DNA of 64,000 bases from UBA1794 sp050946375 (GCA_050946375.1 JBMNUT010000001.1:186001-250000), one strand, 5' to 3'. Counted from the stretch's first letter, positions 51,833 through 60,753 are shown. Translations and numbers: made by a program. The notes: a model not told the origin generated them from the sequence alone.

Positions 51833-52444
51833 TTAACGAGCCTCTTTTTCGTATTCCTCGAAGTAAGCGTGAATGGCCGTATCGTAGTGCGAAGAAACGC
51901 CGAAAGCCTCTTTGGCAAAGGTGCAGCGCTCCTGGAGCGTTGTCTCGGCACCCCGGCTGGAAAGAATATCCATCAGCGGCTGATACTGCTGCTTGGAAGC
52001 CACGATCACCACATCCTTGTAGTTCTTGGCTCCGGCGCGAATCAGAGAAATTCCGCCTATATCGATTTTTTCGATAATATCCTGGTGCGAAGCACCGCTG
52101 GCCACAGTCTGTTCGAAGGGATACAAATCTACGATAACGAGGTCGATTTCGGGTATTTCATACTGGGCTATCTGAGCAAGGTCGCCGGGTTCTTCGCGGC
52201 GGCAGAGGATACCTCCGAAGATTTTGGGGTGCAAAGTCTTCACCCGTCCACCCAGAATGGAAGGATATGTAGTCAAGTCTTCAACAGCCTGGCAAGGCAA
52301 TCCCAGACTCTCTATAAACTTACGCGTACCACCCGTAGAGAGGAGCGTTACGCCTTCTGCATGAAGCTTTTTCAGGATTTCGTCTAATCCGTCTTTGTGG
52401 AAGACCGATACCAAAGCGGTCTTGATTTTTCTTGTTTCCGCCAT
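51833..52444 (-). CDS. purH: IMP cyclohydrolase (monofunctional PurH N-terminal domain)
   Basis: 203 residues covering only the cyclohydrolase half of PurH. The N-terminal MGS-like motifs are intact (ALVSVFHKDGLDEILKKL, LLSTGGTRKFIE, GGRVKTLHPKIFGG, IDLVIVDLYPFE, KIDIGGISLIRAGAKNYKDVVIV). Bifunctional PurH is about 500 residues, and the AICAR transformylase half is absent here. The clean stop with no downstream remnant suggests a standalone enzyme; a separate transformylase gene elsewhere is expected. It is the first gene of the mre operon. Confidence 0.85.
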   Translation of the reverse strand: MAETRKIKTALVSVFHKDGLDEILKKLHAEGVTLLSTGGTRKFIESLGLPCQAVEDLTTYPSILGGRVKTLHPKIFGGILCRREEPGDLAQIAQYEIPEIDLVIVDLYPFEQTVASGASHQDIIEKIDIGGISLIRAGAKNYKDVVIVASKQQYQPLMDILSSRGAETTLQERCTFAKEAFGVSSHYDTAIHAYFEEYEKEAR

Positions 52445-52486
52445 CGCTGTAGATTGAATTTTGATTTATGCGCTAATAAATTGTTG

Positions 52487-52494
52487 CAAAGGTA
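52487..52494 (-). promoter_or_regulatory. Promoter of the purH-mre-pbp2-rodA operon
   Basis: Minus-strand TACCTTTG fits TAnnTTTG, 43 nt before the purH ATG. The spaced -33 box is not recognisable. The surrounding stretch 52445-52743 is AT-rich and shows no convincing gene. Confidence 0.5.
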
Positions 52495-52690
52495 CGAAAA
52501 AAAGCATTTCCCACTGTTTACTTTATCCCCAAAACTAATAAAAACAAGGTGTAAAGACAAAATGAAGGCACGCCGGCACAAAGAAAATGCGGGCGTACGC
52601 ACCCTATCCCTGCCCATGAAGTACTCACCCGAACTCCTTGCAAAGGACAAGACAAGCGACGCCCGCGTCTACACGCAGATGTTGTGACGA

Positions 52691-52734
52691 GAAAAAAGAA
52701 AAAGACCGGCCTCAACCGCCAAGGCATCAGCCGG
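52691..52734 (-). terminator. Terminator of the 103-residue gene
   Basis: Stem GCCGG (52730-52734) with CCGGC (52706-52710). On the minus strand it is followed by a T-rich tract (TCTTTTTCTTTTTTCTC). It starts 10 nt after the stop at 52744. Confidence 0.55.
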
Positions 52735-52743
52735 AAACAGCGG

Positions 52744-53055
52744 TCAGCGCTTGTCCGGCAAACCGAAATCGGCCCACTGGGCAGCGTCGAAGTTATGCTT
52801 GATGATGTACTTGAAGCCGCTCATTATGTTTTTGATTTCATCGAGTTGCCGGTTAGCCACGGCCATTTTTTCGCTGGCCTCTGCCCGGATGCGCTCCACC
52901 TCCTCGTTCAGCTGCGCACCACGTGCCGCGGCTTCCTCCAACTTCACAATCTCTTCCAGATTGATGCCGTAGCCGCCGACTCTACTTAAATTCTTTTTTA
53001 ATCCGGCAGCAAGGTCCTTCGCCTTGTTCACTTGGTTCAGATACGTCTTTGACAT
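52744..53055 (-). CDS. Small coiled-coil protein of unknown function
   Basis: 103 residues from the ATG at 53053-53055; upstream in-frame codons are compositionally different. Mainly helical and charged (NQVNKAKDLAAGLKKNLSRVGGYG..., EEVERIRAEASEKMAVANRQLDEIKNIMSGF), with a likely coiled coil at about 28-80. It ends HNFDAAQWADFGLPDKR. No signal peptide or membrane segment. I do not recognise the family. It is followed by a terminator and has its own 5' region, so it is probably monocistronic. The gap 53056-53546 upstream holds a repeat and a terminator but no supported gene. Confidence 0.65.
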   Translation of the reverse strand: MSKTYLNQVNKAKDLAAGLKKNLSRVGGYGINLEEIVKLEEAAARGAQLNEEVERIRAEASEKMAVANRQLDEIKNIMSGFKYIIKHNFDAAQWADFGLPDKR

Positions 53056-53442
53056 GATAATTAAATGATTATGGTAAGCAAGATTCTTCTGTGTTCCTTG
53101 CACGACACAGGGAAGAGACGGGAAAATTCCGTACTCTCCCCTATGCAAAAATACCCAAAAAAGACAAGTATTTGCACCCCTTCCCGCAAGCCTCATCGAG
53201 GAGAAAGGCTGAAAATTAGCGGTTTCACCAAGCTAAAAAACCAAAAACAAGTTTAAAACCCAAGTTCTTCCCCGGCATTCTCCGCCCCCGCCGGAGCAAC
53301 TTTTTCCCTCCACATCCGCCCTTATCCATCTCTTCCTGCAAGGCTCTTTAAGCCAACAGACCGACACCCCATCTTCATGCGGTAAACAGACTTTCGAAAT
53401 GCCTTTCTCCCCCTCTCTCCGTTTTCTCCCATGCCCAACGAA

Positions 53443-53530
53443 AAACGCCGGCACTTTTTTCAAAAACTCCCTCCACTTCAAAAGAATCCCTGCGGGGCTT
53501 TTTGCGAAAAGCCTCGCAGGAATCAGCACA
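53443..53530. repeat. 21-nt repeat cluster downstream of dinB
   Basis: Units ACGCCGGCACTTTTTTC, AAAAACTCCCTCCACTTC, AAAAGAATCCCTGCGGGGC, TTTTTGCGAAAAGCCTCGC. The last two form the dinB terminator. Confidence 0.7.
53489..53520 (-). terminator. dinB terminator
   Basis: CCTGCG (53489-53494) pairs with CGCAGG (53515-53520), with a long inner match (GGCTTTT with AAAAGCC) and one mismatch. On the minus strand it is followed by GATTCTTTTG. It is part of the 53443-53530 repeat cluster. Confidence 0.7.
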
Positions 53531-53546
53531 AAGCCTCGCGGCAAAT

Positions 53547-54614
53547 TTACTCCTCGTCGGTCGGATTGGAGACGGTCAGCCCCAGCAAACGCACCGGGCG
53601 CCCTGCCTCCCAACTCTCCTGCAAGAGGCGCTTGGCCAGAGGGAGAAGTTCCTCCTTACGCCACTGCGGCGTGCCGGGGAGCGTCGTGCTGCGCGTGTGC
53701 TGGGAAAAATCGGCGTATTTTATCTTCAGCGTCAGGGTATTGCCCCGAAAACTCGAACTTTTCAGCCGTTCGAGCAACTCAATGGCCACATGGTACAGCT
53801 CGATGATGAGCTGGGCGCGCTCGTTGCGGTCGGCTTCGAAGGTGCGCTCGCAACCAACCGACTTACGGTCGGAAAAAGGCTCTACGCGGCGATGGTCGAT
53901 GCCCCGGGCAAATTCGTAGAAGAGCTGCCCCACCTTGCCAAACTCCGCCCGCAACGACTGCAGGCTGTACTGCCTCAGATGCCAGCCCGCATGGATTCCC
54001 ATCTGATGCATGCGGCGCGCAGTCACTTTGCCTACGCCCCAAAACGACTCGATGGGCAGCAGGTCGATAAACAACTGCTGCTCGTCGGGACGGACCACGA
54101 AGAGCCCGTCGGGTTTCCGCTGCTCGGAAGCCACCTTGGCGAGGAACAGGTTCTGGGCCACACCCGCAGAGGCCGTTAGCCCGAGCTCCTCGCGGATGCG
54201 GCGACGGATGCGGCGGGCTATCTCCACCGGATTGCCGATTTCCTGCTTATCCTCGGTCACATCCAGAAAAGCCTCATCGATGGACAAGGCTTCCACGAGG
54301 TCGGTATAGTCATGAAATATGGCGAACACCTGCTGCGAGACGGCATGATAACGGTCGAAGTCGGGCGGAACGAAAATCAAATCGGGGCACAACTGGCGCG
54401 CTTTCAGCGAGGACATGGCCGAACGCACCCCGTACTTGCGCGCTTCGTAGCTGGCCGTGGCCACCACGCCGCGGGCCGTCTCGCGACCGACGGCAACGGG
54501 CTTCCCGCGCAGTTCCGGGTGATCGCGCTGTTCCACCGAGGCATAGAACGCATCCATATCGATGTGTATGATTTTCCGCCCCGGGAAAAGACGGCTTTCG
54601 TCAGAGTCGTTCAT
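53547..54614 (-). CDS. dinB: DNA polymerase IV (Y family)
   Basis: 355 residues, a translesion DNA polymerase. Catalytic acidic residues in IIHIDMDAFYASVEQRD (about 15-31) and LSIDEAFLDVTED (about 105-117), followed by SAGVAQNLFLAKVASEQRKPDG and the little-finger domain. There is no obvious beta-clamp-binding tail beyond LLGLTVSN. It overlaps ppk1 by 14 nt and is probably cotranscribed with it. Both genes suggest a stress-response unit. Confidence 0.94.
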   Translation of the reverse strand: MNDSDESRLFPGRKIIHIDMDAFYASVEQRDHPELRGKPVAVGRETARGVVATASYEARKYGVRSAMSSLKARQLCPDLIFVPPDFDRYHAVSQQVFAIFHDYTDLVEALSIDEAFLDVTEDKQEIGNPVEIARRIRRRIREELGLTASAGVAQNLFLAKVASEQRKPDGLFVVRPDEQQLFIDLLPIESFWGVGKVTARRMHQMGIHAGWHLRQYSLQSLRAEFGKVGQLFYEFARGIDHRRVEPFSDRKSVGCERTFEADRNERAQLIIELYHVAIELLERLKSSSFRGNTLTLKIKYADFSQHTRSTTLPGTPQWRKEELLPLAKRLLQESWEAGRPVRLLGLTVSNPTDEE

Positions 54615-56697
54615 CGGGAAGCGGCGCCCCTTTCGCCCGGCCTAACAGAGTTTTGCCGCAAGACACCAGGTACTCGCGTACGGCATGCTGCACGCGAACC
54701 GTATTTCTCGGGTCATCGTCCTTGAAACAGTTGTGCAGATGTTCGTCCACCCAGCAGGCCTTCCGTCCCGGCAGAAGCTGTATTTTGAGCAAATGGGTCA
54801 GCATCTTTTTCAGCTCTCCGTCGAGCACGGGCGTAATAACCTCGATACGTCGGTAGAGGTTGCGCCGCATGAAGTCGGGCGAACCCATGTAGAGCTCCGG
54901 CTCTCCCCCTGCGCCGAAATACCAGATGCGGGCATGCTCCAGAAAGGAATCGACGATGCGCGTGACGCGGATATGCCGGCTGAACGGCCTGCCGGGCACG
55001 AGGCAACAGATGCCGCGCACTATCAAGTCGATTTCAACCCCCGCCTGACTCGCCTCGTAGAGCAAGTCAATCATGCCCCGCTCCTGCAGGGCATTCATCT
55101 TCAGCACGATGCGCCCGCGGCCTCCCCCACGGGCTACTTCGATTTCCCGCCGTATGAGCCGCTCCAGCGTGCTCACCAAATTAAACGGAGGCACGAGCAA
55201 ACGACGGAAAACAGGCTCGCCCTCCGGACAGCGCAGGTAGGAAAACAGCGCATGGAGGTCGGCCACAATCTCTTCGTTGCAGGTGAAAAGCCCCAAATCG
55301 GCATACACTTCGGCCGTTTGCTCGTTGAAGTTACCCGTACCCACATAGGCATAGCCCGACTTCCCCTGCTCGTTTTCGCGCAAGATGAGGGCCACTTTGG
55401 CATGGACCTTCAGCTTTGGGATACTATATATAATGTGTACGCCGAAGCGCTGCATGAGTTCGGCCGTAGCCAGGTTGTGCGCTTCGTCGAAACGGGCCTT
55501 CAGCTCGACGAAAACGGTCACCTCCTTGCCGTTTTGCGCTGCAGAGATGAGCGTATTGATGACCGTGGAGTTCTCCGCCACGCGGTACTGCGTGATCAGA
55601 ATCTCCTTGACTTCCGGGTCGTGCACCGCCTCATACAACCAATGGATGAAGGGGTCGAACGAATGATACGGATAGTAAAGCAGCAAATCCCTGCGGGCCA
55701 CTTCCGTAAAGACGGGGTGCCGTCCCTTTTTCATGAAAGGCAGGGGGACATGAGGCGGGGCACTGAACTTCAGCCGTTCCTCGGGACAGGGCAAATGCCC
55801 CAGGTCCTCCAGATTCAGATGGTGGTCGCCCTCCACCAGATCGTCCTGCGTAATGCCGAAAGCATCCATCAGCGCCTCCAGAAAGTCGAGGGGCATACGC
55901 CGGTCATACACAAAGCGGCAGACGGCACCTATCTTGCGTTTCCGCAACTTGCGCTTCATCTGCTCCACAATCCCGCCGGGCACGTTGTCTTCAATCATTA
56001 TGTCCGCATCGCGGGATATCTTGATGGAATAGCTGCTTTCCACGTCGTATCCCGGGAAAATCACGTCGAGATTGGCGGCAACCACATCCTCCAGAAACAT
56101 GAAACAGGCCTTCCGCCCCGCCGCGGGGAGCTCCACAAAACGGGGCACCTTGCTGTACGGTATCTTCAGCACAAAGTATTCCCAGCCCGCCGCCTCAGCC
56201 CCTTTCGGGCGCAGCCGCACGGCAAGATACAAGCGCCCCTCGCGCAAAAACGAGCGGACGCGCCCTTTCTGCACCACCACGGGCTGCAAAAAGGGGAATA
56301 CTTCCTCCAGAAAAAAGCTACGCACAAAGCTCTTGTGCTCCTCGCCTACCTCGGGCGACTGATAGAAGCCGATGCCCTCGGCCTCCAGTGCAGGCAAAAT
56401 GCGCCGTTCGTAGATGCGGACGCGCTCATCGAGCTGCCGATTTACCTCGCGGGTAATGGCTTCCAGCACCTGCTCCTGCTCGTCGGCACTCTCTTCCACG
56501 GCGCGGCTGCCCGAAATGCTGGCGCGCAGGTCGGCAACACGCACCTTATAAAACTCTTCCAGGTTGGAAGAATAGATGGAGATGAACTTGATCCGCTCGT
56601 AAAGCGGGAGACTTTCGTCGTCAGCCTCCAGCAAAACGCGGTAATTAAAGGACAACCAGCTGATATCACGGTTGAAATATTCGTATTGTGGCTCCAT
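54601..56697 (-). CDS. ppk1: Polyphosphate kinase 1
   Basis: 698 residues. It polymerises polyphosphate from ATP. All four PPK1 regions are visible: the N-terminal domain (FNRDISWLSFNYRVLLEA), the head domain, and the two PLD-like catalytic halves with the autophosphorylated histidine in LKVHAKVALI (about 425-434) and RGICCLVPG near 557. The ATG at 56697 (MEPQYEYFNRD) is chosen over an upstream TTG at 56706. The end overlaps dinB by 14 nt. Confidence 0.95.
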   Translation of the reverse strand: MEPQYEYFNRDISWLSFNYRVLLEADDESLPLYERIKFISIYSSNLEEFYKVRVADLRASISGSRAVEESADEQEQVLEAITREVNRQLDERVRIYERRILPALEAEGIGFYQSPEVGEEHKSFVRSFFLEEVFPFLQPVVVQKGRVRSFLREGRLYLAVRLRPKGAEAAGWEYFVLKIPYSKVPRFVELPAAGRKACFMFLEDVVAANLDVIFPGYDVESSYSIKISRDADIMIEDNVPGGIVEQMKRKLRKRKIGAVCRFVYDRRMPLDFLEALMDAFGITQDDLVEGDHHLNLEDLGHLPCPEERLKFSAPPHVPLPFMKKGRHPVFTEVARRDLLLYYPYHSFDPFIHWLYEAVHDPEVKEILITQYRVAENSTVINTLISAAQNGKEVTVFVELKARFDEAHNLATAELMQRFGVHIIYSIPKLKVHAKVALILRENEQGKSGYAYVGTGNFNEQTAEVYADLGLFTCNEEIVADLHALFSYLRCPEGEPVFRRLLVPPFNLVSTLERLIRREIEVARGGGRGRIVLKMNALQERGMIDLLYEASQAGVEIDLIVRGICCLVPGRPFSRHIRVTRIVDSFLEHARIWYFGAGGEPELYMGSPDFMRRNLYRRIEVITPVLDGELKKMLTHLLKIQLLPGRKACWVDEHLHNCFKDDDPRNTVRVQHAVREYLVSCGKTLLGRAKGAPLPDERL

Positions 56698-56737
56698 AAG
56701 GCGCAAAAATCAAAGCAATCAAAGTGCGTAAATATAC

Positions 56738-56745
56738 TATCTTTG
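56738..56745 (+). promoter_or_regulatory. Promoter of the YfcE-type gene (-7 box)
   Basis: TATCTTTG matches TAnnTTTG, 24 nt before the ATG at 56770. Predicted leader of about 18 nt. The -33 box is weak. Confidence 0.55.
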
Positions 56746-56769
56746 CGGCGAAACAAAGACATTTTTCCC

Positions 56770-57288
56770 ATGAAAAGAATCGGAATTCTTTCAGACACCC
56801 ATGCCTTTTGGGACGACAAGTATGCCGAATACCTCGGAGCCTGCGACGAAATCTGGCACGCAGGCGACTTCGGTTCCCTGGAGATAGCCGACCGGCTCGC
56901 CGCCCTGGGCCCCCTGCTGCGGGGAGTGTATGGCAACTGCGACGGACAGGACATCCGCCTGCGCTTTCCCGAGATACTCCGCTTCCGGTGCGAAGGCGTA
57001 GACGTACTGATGAAGCACATCGGCGGCTATCCCGGCCACTATGATTTCTCCATCCGGAGCCGCATCTACACCCATCCGCCCCAGCTCTTCGTCAGCGGAC
57101 ACTCGCACATCCTGAAAGTCATGAACGACCGCAACCTCCACCTCCTGCACATCAATCCCGGAGCCGCAGGCATGCAGGGGTTCCACACCGTGCGGACACT
57201 CGTAAGGCTCACCATCGACCAGAGCGACATGCGCGACCTGGAAGTCATCGAGCTGGCCGAAAAGTCGACGGGCTACCTCACCCGCTGA
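56770..57288 (+). CDS. Metallophosphoesterase, YfcE/MJ0936 family
   Basis: 172 residues. Two-metal phosphoesterase motifs: GILSDTHAFW (D8, H10), HAGDFGS (D32), GNCDGQD (N/D pair, about 55-61), a mid-protein lysine-histidine site (LMKHIGGYPGHYDF) and GHSHI (near 115). Family members hydrolyse phosphodiesters such as bis-pNPP or cyclic nucleotides; the physiological substrate is unknown. The ATG at 56770 was chosen because the -7 box lies just upstream. It is divergent from ppk1. Confidence 0.9.
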   Translation: MKRIGILSDTHAFWDDKYAEYLGACDEIWHAGDFGSLEIADRLAALGPLLRGVYGNCDGQDIRLRFPEILRFRCEGVDVLMKHIGGYPGHYDFSIRSRIYTHPPQLFVSGHSHILKVMNDRNLHLLHINPGAAGMQGFHTVRTLVRLTIDQSDMRDLEVIELAEKSTGYLTR

Positions 57289-57395
57289 CCGAAGTGCCGC
57301 ATCCGCTTCGGAAAAGTGCCGCCACCTGAAGCAAAAAGTGCCTCGACTTTTTCCCGAAAGTGCCCCGGCTTTTTCCCGGAAGCGGCAGCACATCC
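57289..57395. repeat. Longest 21-nt repeat cluster (five units)
   Basis: Units GAAGTGCCGCATCCGCTTCGG (21 nt), AAAAGTGCCGCCACCTGAAGC (21 nt), AAAAAGTGCCTCGACTTTTTCC, CGAAAGTGCCCCGGCTTTTTCC and CGGAAGCGGC (last three 21-23 nt spacing). It starts right after the stop at 57288. The gap to korA (57617) otherwise holds only AT-rich upstream sequence. Confidence 0.85.
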
Positions 57396-57616
57396 GGCCC
57401 GCAGCCCCTGCCATTGAGGCACAAACACTCGAAGCGGGAGCATAAAAATGACAGCCAAAACAACAAGACGGGCGACATTTTGCAAAAAACAAGGGCATAA
57501 CTTGCCCAATCAAAAGAACTTTGCGAAATTTGCGCCGTTACAACGGAAAATTCCCCGCGAGGAATACGATATACCCCCAAGGGAAAAGAAAAACACCCTC
57601 ATAACTGATACTTTTT

Positions 57617-59479
57617 ATGACGAACAACATGATGGTAAAAGAATTGGAGAAAGTCGTAGTACGCTTCTCCGGAGATTCCGGCGACGGCATGCAGTTGGCC
57701 GGAAACATCTTCTCAAATGTCTCGGCCACGGTAGGCAACGACATTTGTACCTTCCCCGACTACCCTGCCGACATCCGCGCCCCGCAAGGCTCGCTCACGG
57801 GCGTGTCCGGATTCCAGGTACACATCGGCGCAGGGAAAGTACACACCCCGGGCGACAAGTGCGACGTTCTCGTAGCAATGAACCCCGCCGCACTCAAAAC
57901 CCAGTACAAGTTCTGCAAACCCGAAGCCGTCATCATCATCGACACCGACAACTTCACACGAAAAGACTTGGACAAAGCCCTCATCACCTCCGACAATCCC
58001 TTCGAAGAACTGGGGATTAAGAACGAAGTCATAGCGGCCCCTATCTCTTCCATGTGCAAAGAAAGCCTGAAGGACAGCGGAATGGACAACAAATCCATAC
58101 TGCGTTGCAAAAACATGTTTGCCTTAGGCCTGGTGTGCTGGCTCTTCAACCGCCAAATTCCCCTCGCCGAAAACATGCTGAGGGAGAAGTTCGCGAAGAA
58201 ACCCGCCATCGCCGAAGCCAACATCAAGGTACTCAACGACGGCTATAACTACGGCCACAACACCCACGCCAACGGGGCCGTAACCTACAAGATAGAGAGC
58301 AAAAGCCCCAAAGCCAAAGGCCGCTACATGGACATCAACGGCAACAAAGCCACCTGCTACGGCCTCATTGCCGCAGCGGAGAAGGCCGGGCTGCAGCTTT
58401 ACCTGGGTTCTTACCCCATCACCCCCGCCACCGACATACTGCACGAGCTGAGCAAACACAAGTCTCTGGGCATAAAAACCGTACAGTGCGAAGACGAAAT
58501 TGCCGGTTGCTCCTCGGCCGTGGGCGCAGCCTTCGCAGGTGCGCTGGCAGTAACCTCCACATCCGGCCCCGGAATCTGCCTGAAGAGTGAGGCAATGAAC
58601 CTGGCCGTAATCGCAGAACTGCCCCTCGTTGTCGTAGATGTGCAAAGGGGTGGTCCTTCAACCGGAATGCCTACCAAGTCTGAGCAGACCGACTTGCTCC
58701 AGGCCCTCTACGGGCGCAACGGCGAAAGCCCGATGCCCGTGATTGCGGCAACCTCGCCCACCAACTGTTTTGATGCGGCCTATGCTGCGGCAAAAATCGC
58801 CGTCGAGCACATGACTCCCGTAGTACTTTTGACCGACGCCTTCGTGGCAAACGGCGCGGCAGCCTGGAAATTGCCGGATATCGAGAAAGACTATCCCGCA
58901 ATCACGCCGCACTACGTCACCCCCGACATGGCCGGAAAATGGACTCCCTACCAGCGCGACCCGGAAACCTGCGTCCGTTATTGGGCAGTACCCGGCACTC
59001 CCGGCTTCAGCCACCGCATCGGCGGACTGGAGAAGAGCAGCGAAACGGGAAGCATCTCGACCGATCCGGAAAATCACAACCTCATGACCAAGCTCCGCGC
59101 AGAGAAAGTGGCCAAAATCGCCGATACTTTGCCCCTGCAGGAAGTAGAGGGAGCAGTAGAAGACGCCGACCTGCTCATCGTAGGCTGGGGCGGAACGTAC
59201 GGACACCTTTACTCTGCCATGGAAGAACTCAATGCCCAAGGCAAGAAAGTGGCACTGGCCCAGTTCCAATACATCAACCCGCTGCCGAAGAACACCGCCG
59301 AAATACTCTGCCGCTACAAGAAGGTTGTGGTAGCCGAGCAGAACAGCGGACAATTTGCCGCCTACCTGCGCGGAAAAATACCCGCCGCAAACATCGTAGG
59401 GCAATACAACGAAGTAAAAGGACAACCGTTCGTAACGCAAGAACTCGTTGCCGCATTCACTAAATTTCTGGAGGACTAA
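57617..59479 (+). CDS. korA: 2-oxoacid:ferredoxin oxidoreductase, fused gamma-alpha subunit (KorA)
   Basis: 620 residues. The N-terminal ~190 residues are the gamma domain (VVVRFSGDSGDGMQLAGNI). The rest is the alpha subunit with the pyrimidine-binding region of thiamine diphosphate enzymes (YPITPATDILHELS, QCEDEIAGCSSAVGAAFAGALAVTSTSGPG), plus domain II. With KorB, 5 nt downstream, it converts 2-oxoglutarate (or another 2-oxoacid) and CoA to acyl-CoA, reducing ferredoxin. The 2-oxoglutarate choice is inferred from the gene pair. The gamma-alpha fusion is typical of Bacteroidota. Confidence 0.92.
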   Translation: MTNNMMVKELEKVVVRFSGDSGDGMQLAGNIFSNVSATVGNDICTFPDYPADIRAPQGSLTGVSGFQVHIGAGKVHTPGDKCDVLVAMNPAALKTQYKFCKPEAVIIIDTDNFTRKDLDKALITSDNPFEELGIKNEVIAAPISSMCKESLKDSGMDNKSILRCKNMFALGLVCWLFNRQIPLAENMLREKFAKKPAIAEANIKVLNDGYNYGHNTHANGAVTYKIESKSPKAKGRYMDINGNKATCYGLIAAAEKAGLQLYLGSYPITPATDILHELSKHKSLGIKTVQCEDEIAGCSSAVGAAFAGALAVTSTSGPGICLKSEAMNLAVIAELPLVVVDVQRGGPSTGMPTKSEQTDLLQALYGRNGESPMPVIAATSPTNCFDAAYAAAKIAVEHMTPVVLLTDAFVANGAAAWKLPDIEKDYPAITPHYVTPDMAGKWTPYQRDPETCVRYWAVPGTPGFSHRIGGLEKSSETGSISTDPENHNLMTKLRAEKVAKIADTLPLQEVEGAVEDADLLIVGWGGTYGHLYSAMEELNAQGKKVALAQFQYINPLPKNTAEILCRYKKVVVAEQNSGQFAAYLRGKIPAANIVGQYNEVKGQPFVTQELVAAFTKFLED

Positions 59480-59484
59480 AAACT

Positions 59485-60486
59485 ATGGAATACACTGCAA
59501 ACGATTATAAAGCCGGGCAACCCCGCTGGTGCCCGGGCTGCGGCGACCACGCCTTCCTGGCCTCGCTGCACAAGGCCATGGCCGAAATCGGAACAAACCC
59601 CGACGACATTGCCGTAATCTCAGGCATCGGTTGCTCCTCGCGCCTGCCTTATTACATGAACACCTATGGCTTCCACACAATCCACGGGCGCGCCGCAGCG
59701 ATTGCTACGGGCGTAAAAGTAGCCAACCCGAAGATTACCGTATGGCAGATATCGGGCGACGGCGACGGCCTTGCCATCGGCGGAAATCACTTCATCCACG
59801 CTCTGCGACGGAACATCAACTTAAACATGATTCTGCTCAACAACCGCATCTACGGACTGACGAAAGGGCAATATTCACCCACATCGCCCCGAGGATTCGT
59901 GAGCAAGTCTTCGCCATACGGCACGGTGGAAGACCCATTCCACCCGGCCGAACTGGCATTTGGAGCCCGCGGACAGTTTTTTGCGCGCTGCGTTGCCACA
60001 GATGCGCCCGGCTCTGTGGAAGTTCTCACGGCGGCCGCACGCCATAAAGGGGCGTCCGTGGTAGAAGTGCTGCAGAACTGCGTCATCTTCAACAACGGAG
60101 CTTACGACAGCATCTACACTAAAGAAGGAAGGGCCAAGAACGCCATCTATTTGGAGCATGGGAAACCGATGCTCTTCGGTGAGAATAAGGAATTCGGCCT
60201 CATGCAAGAAGGCTTCGGCCTGAAGGTCGTGAAAATCGGCGAGAACGGAATCACCGAAAAGGACATACTCGTTCACGATGCACACTGCGCCGACAACACA
60301 CTCCACCTGAAGCTCGCCCTCATGGAAGGCCCCGACTTCCCCATTGCGCTGGGCGTAATACGCGATGTGGAAGCACCCTCCTACGAAGAGGCCGTAGAAG
60401 CCCAAATAGAAGAACTGAAAGCAAAGAAACCCTACCACAACTTTGCCGAACTGCTGGACACGAACGACACGTGGGAGGTGAAGTAA
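59485..60486 (+). CDS. korB: 2-oxoacid:ferredoxin oxidoreductase beta subunit (KorB)
   Basis: 333 residues. Thiamine diphosphate/Mg site with GDGDGLAIGGNHFIHALRRNINLNMILLNNRIYGLTKGQ and an N-terminal CPGCGDHAFL motif. It forms the catalytic heterodimer with KorA, encoded 5 nt upstream. The small number of cysteines suggests at most one iron-sulfur cluster. A strong terminator follows. Confidence 0.93.
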   Translation: MEYTANDYKAGQPRWCPGCGDHAFLASLHKAMAEIGTNPDDIAVISGIGCSSRLPYYMNTYGFHTIHGRAAAIATGVKVANPKITVWQISGDGDGLAIGGNHFIHALRRNINLNMILLNNRIYGLTKGQYSPTSPRGFVSKSSPYGTVEDPFHPAELAFGARGQFFARCVATDAPGSVEVLTAAARHKGASVVEVLQNCVIFNNGAYDSIYTKEGRAKNAIYLEHGKPMLFGENKEFGLMQEGFGLKVVKIGENGITEKDILVHDAHCADNTLHLKLALMEGPDFPIALGVIRDVEAPSYEEAVEAQIEELKAKKPYHNFAELLDTNDTWEVK

Positions 60487-60522
60487 ATCACCTTTCCACT
60501 GTCTTCCGAAAGACCATATCCA

Positions 60523-60560
60523 CAAGGTTTCCGCCACCCGGCGGAGACCTTGTTTTTTTA
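60523..60560 (+). terminator. korAB terminator
   Basis: A 13-bp stem with one wobble: CAAGGTTTCCGCC (60523-60535) with GGCGGAGACCTTG (60540-60552), loop ACCC, followed by TTTTTTTA. Classic intrinsic terminator. Confidence 0.95.
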
Positions 60561-60597
60561 CTCCCCCAAGGCTTACCCACAAAAGCCCCGCCGCCTC

Positions 60598-60655
60598 CCT
60601 GCAAAAGTGCCGGCACTTCTGCCGAAAACGCACGGCACTTACCGAAAACAGACGC
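60598..60655. repeat. 21-nt repeat cluster between korB and spmAB
   Basis: Units CCTGCAAAAGTGCCGGCACTTC, TGCCGAAAACGCACGGCACTTACC and GAAAACAGACGC. The gap 60487-60796 holds this, the terminator and a promoter. Confidence 0.75.
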
Positions 60656-60753
60656 TGCCCAATCTGCCCCAAAGGCCGCACAAAGAGACAACAACCGCCA
60701 GCTCCCAACGCCCGAAAGCCCAACCAAAAGGAAGAAAGTTCGAAGTTTTTTTG

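Noticed and set aside
51833..52444. purH as a pseudogene fragment
   Set aside because: The cyclohydrolase domain is complete, with a clean stop and no degraded transformylase remnant before mreB.
52562..52687. 41-codon plus-strand ORF
   Set aside because: No family, no promoter or clear start signal, and it lies in AT-rich sequence between two minus-strand genes.
54685..56769. Long plus-strand open frame before the phosphodiesterase
   Set aside because: It is antisense to ppk1, which has complete family motifs. The phosphodiesterase starts at 56770, behind its own -7 box.
57289..57395. CRISPR-like array
   Set aside because: Units are contiguous, degenerate and without spacers; no cas genes are present.
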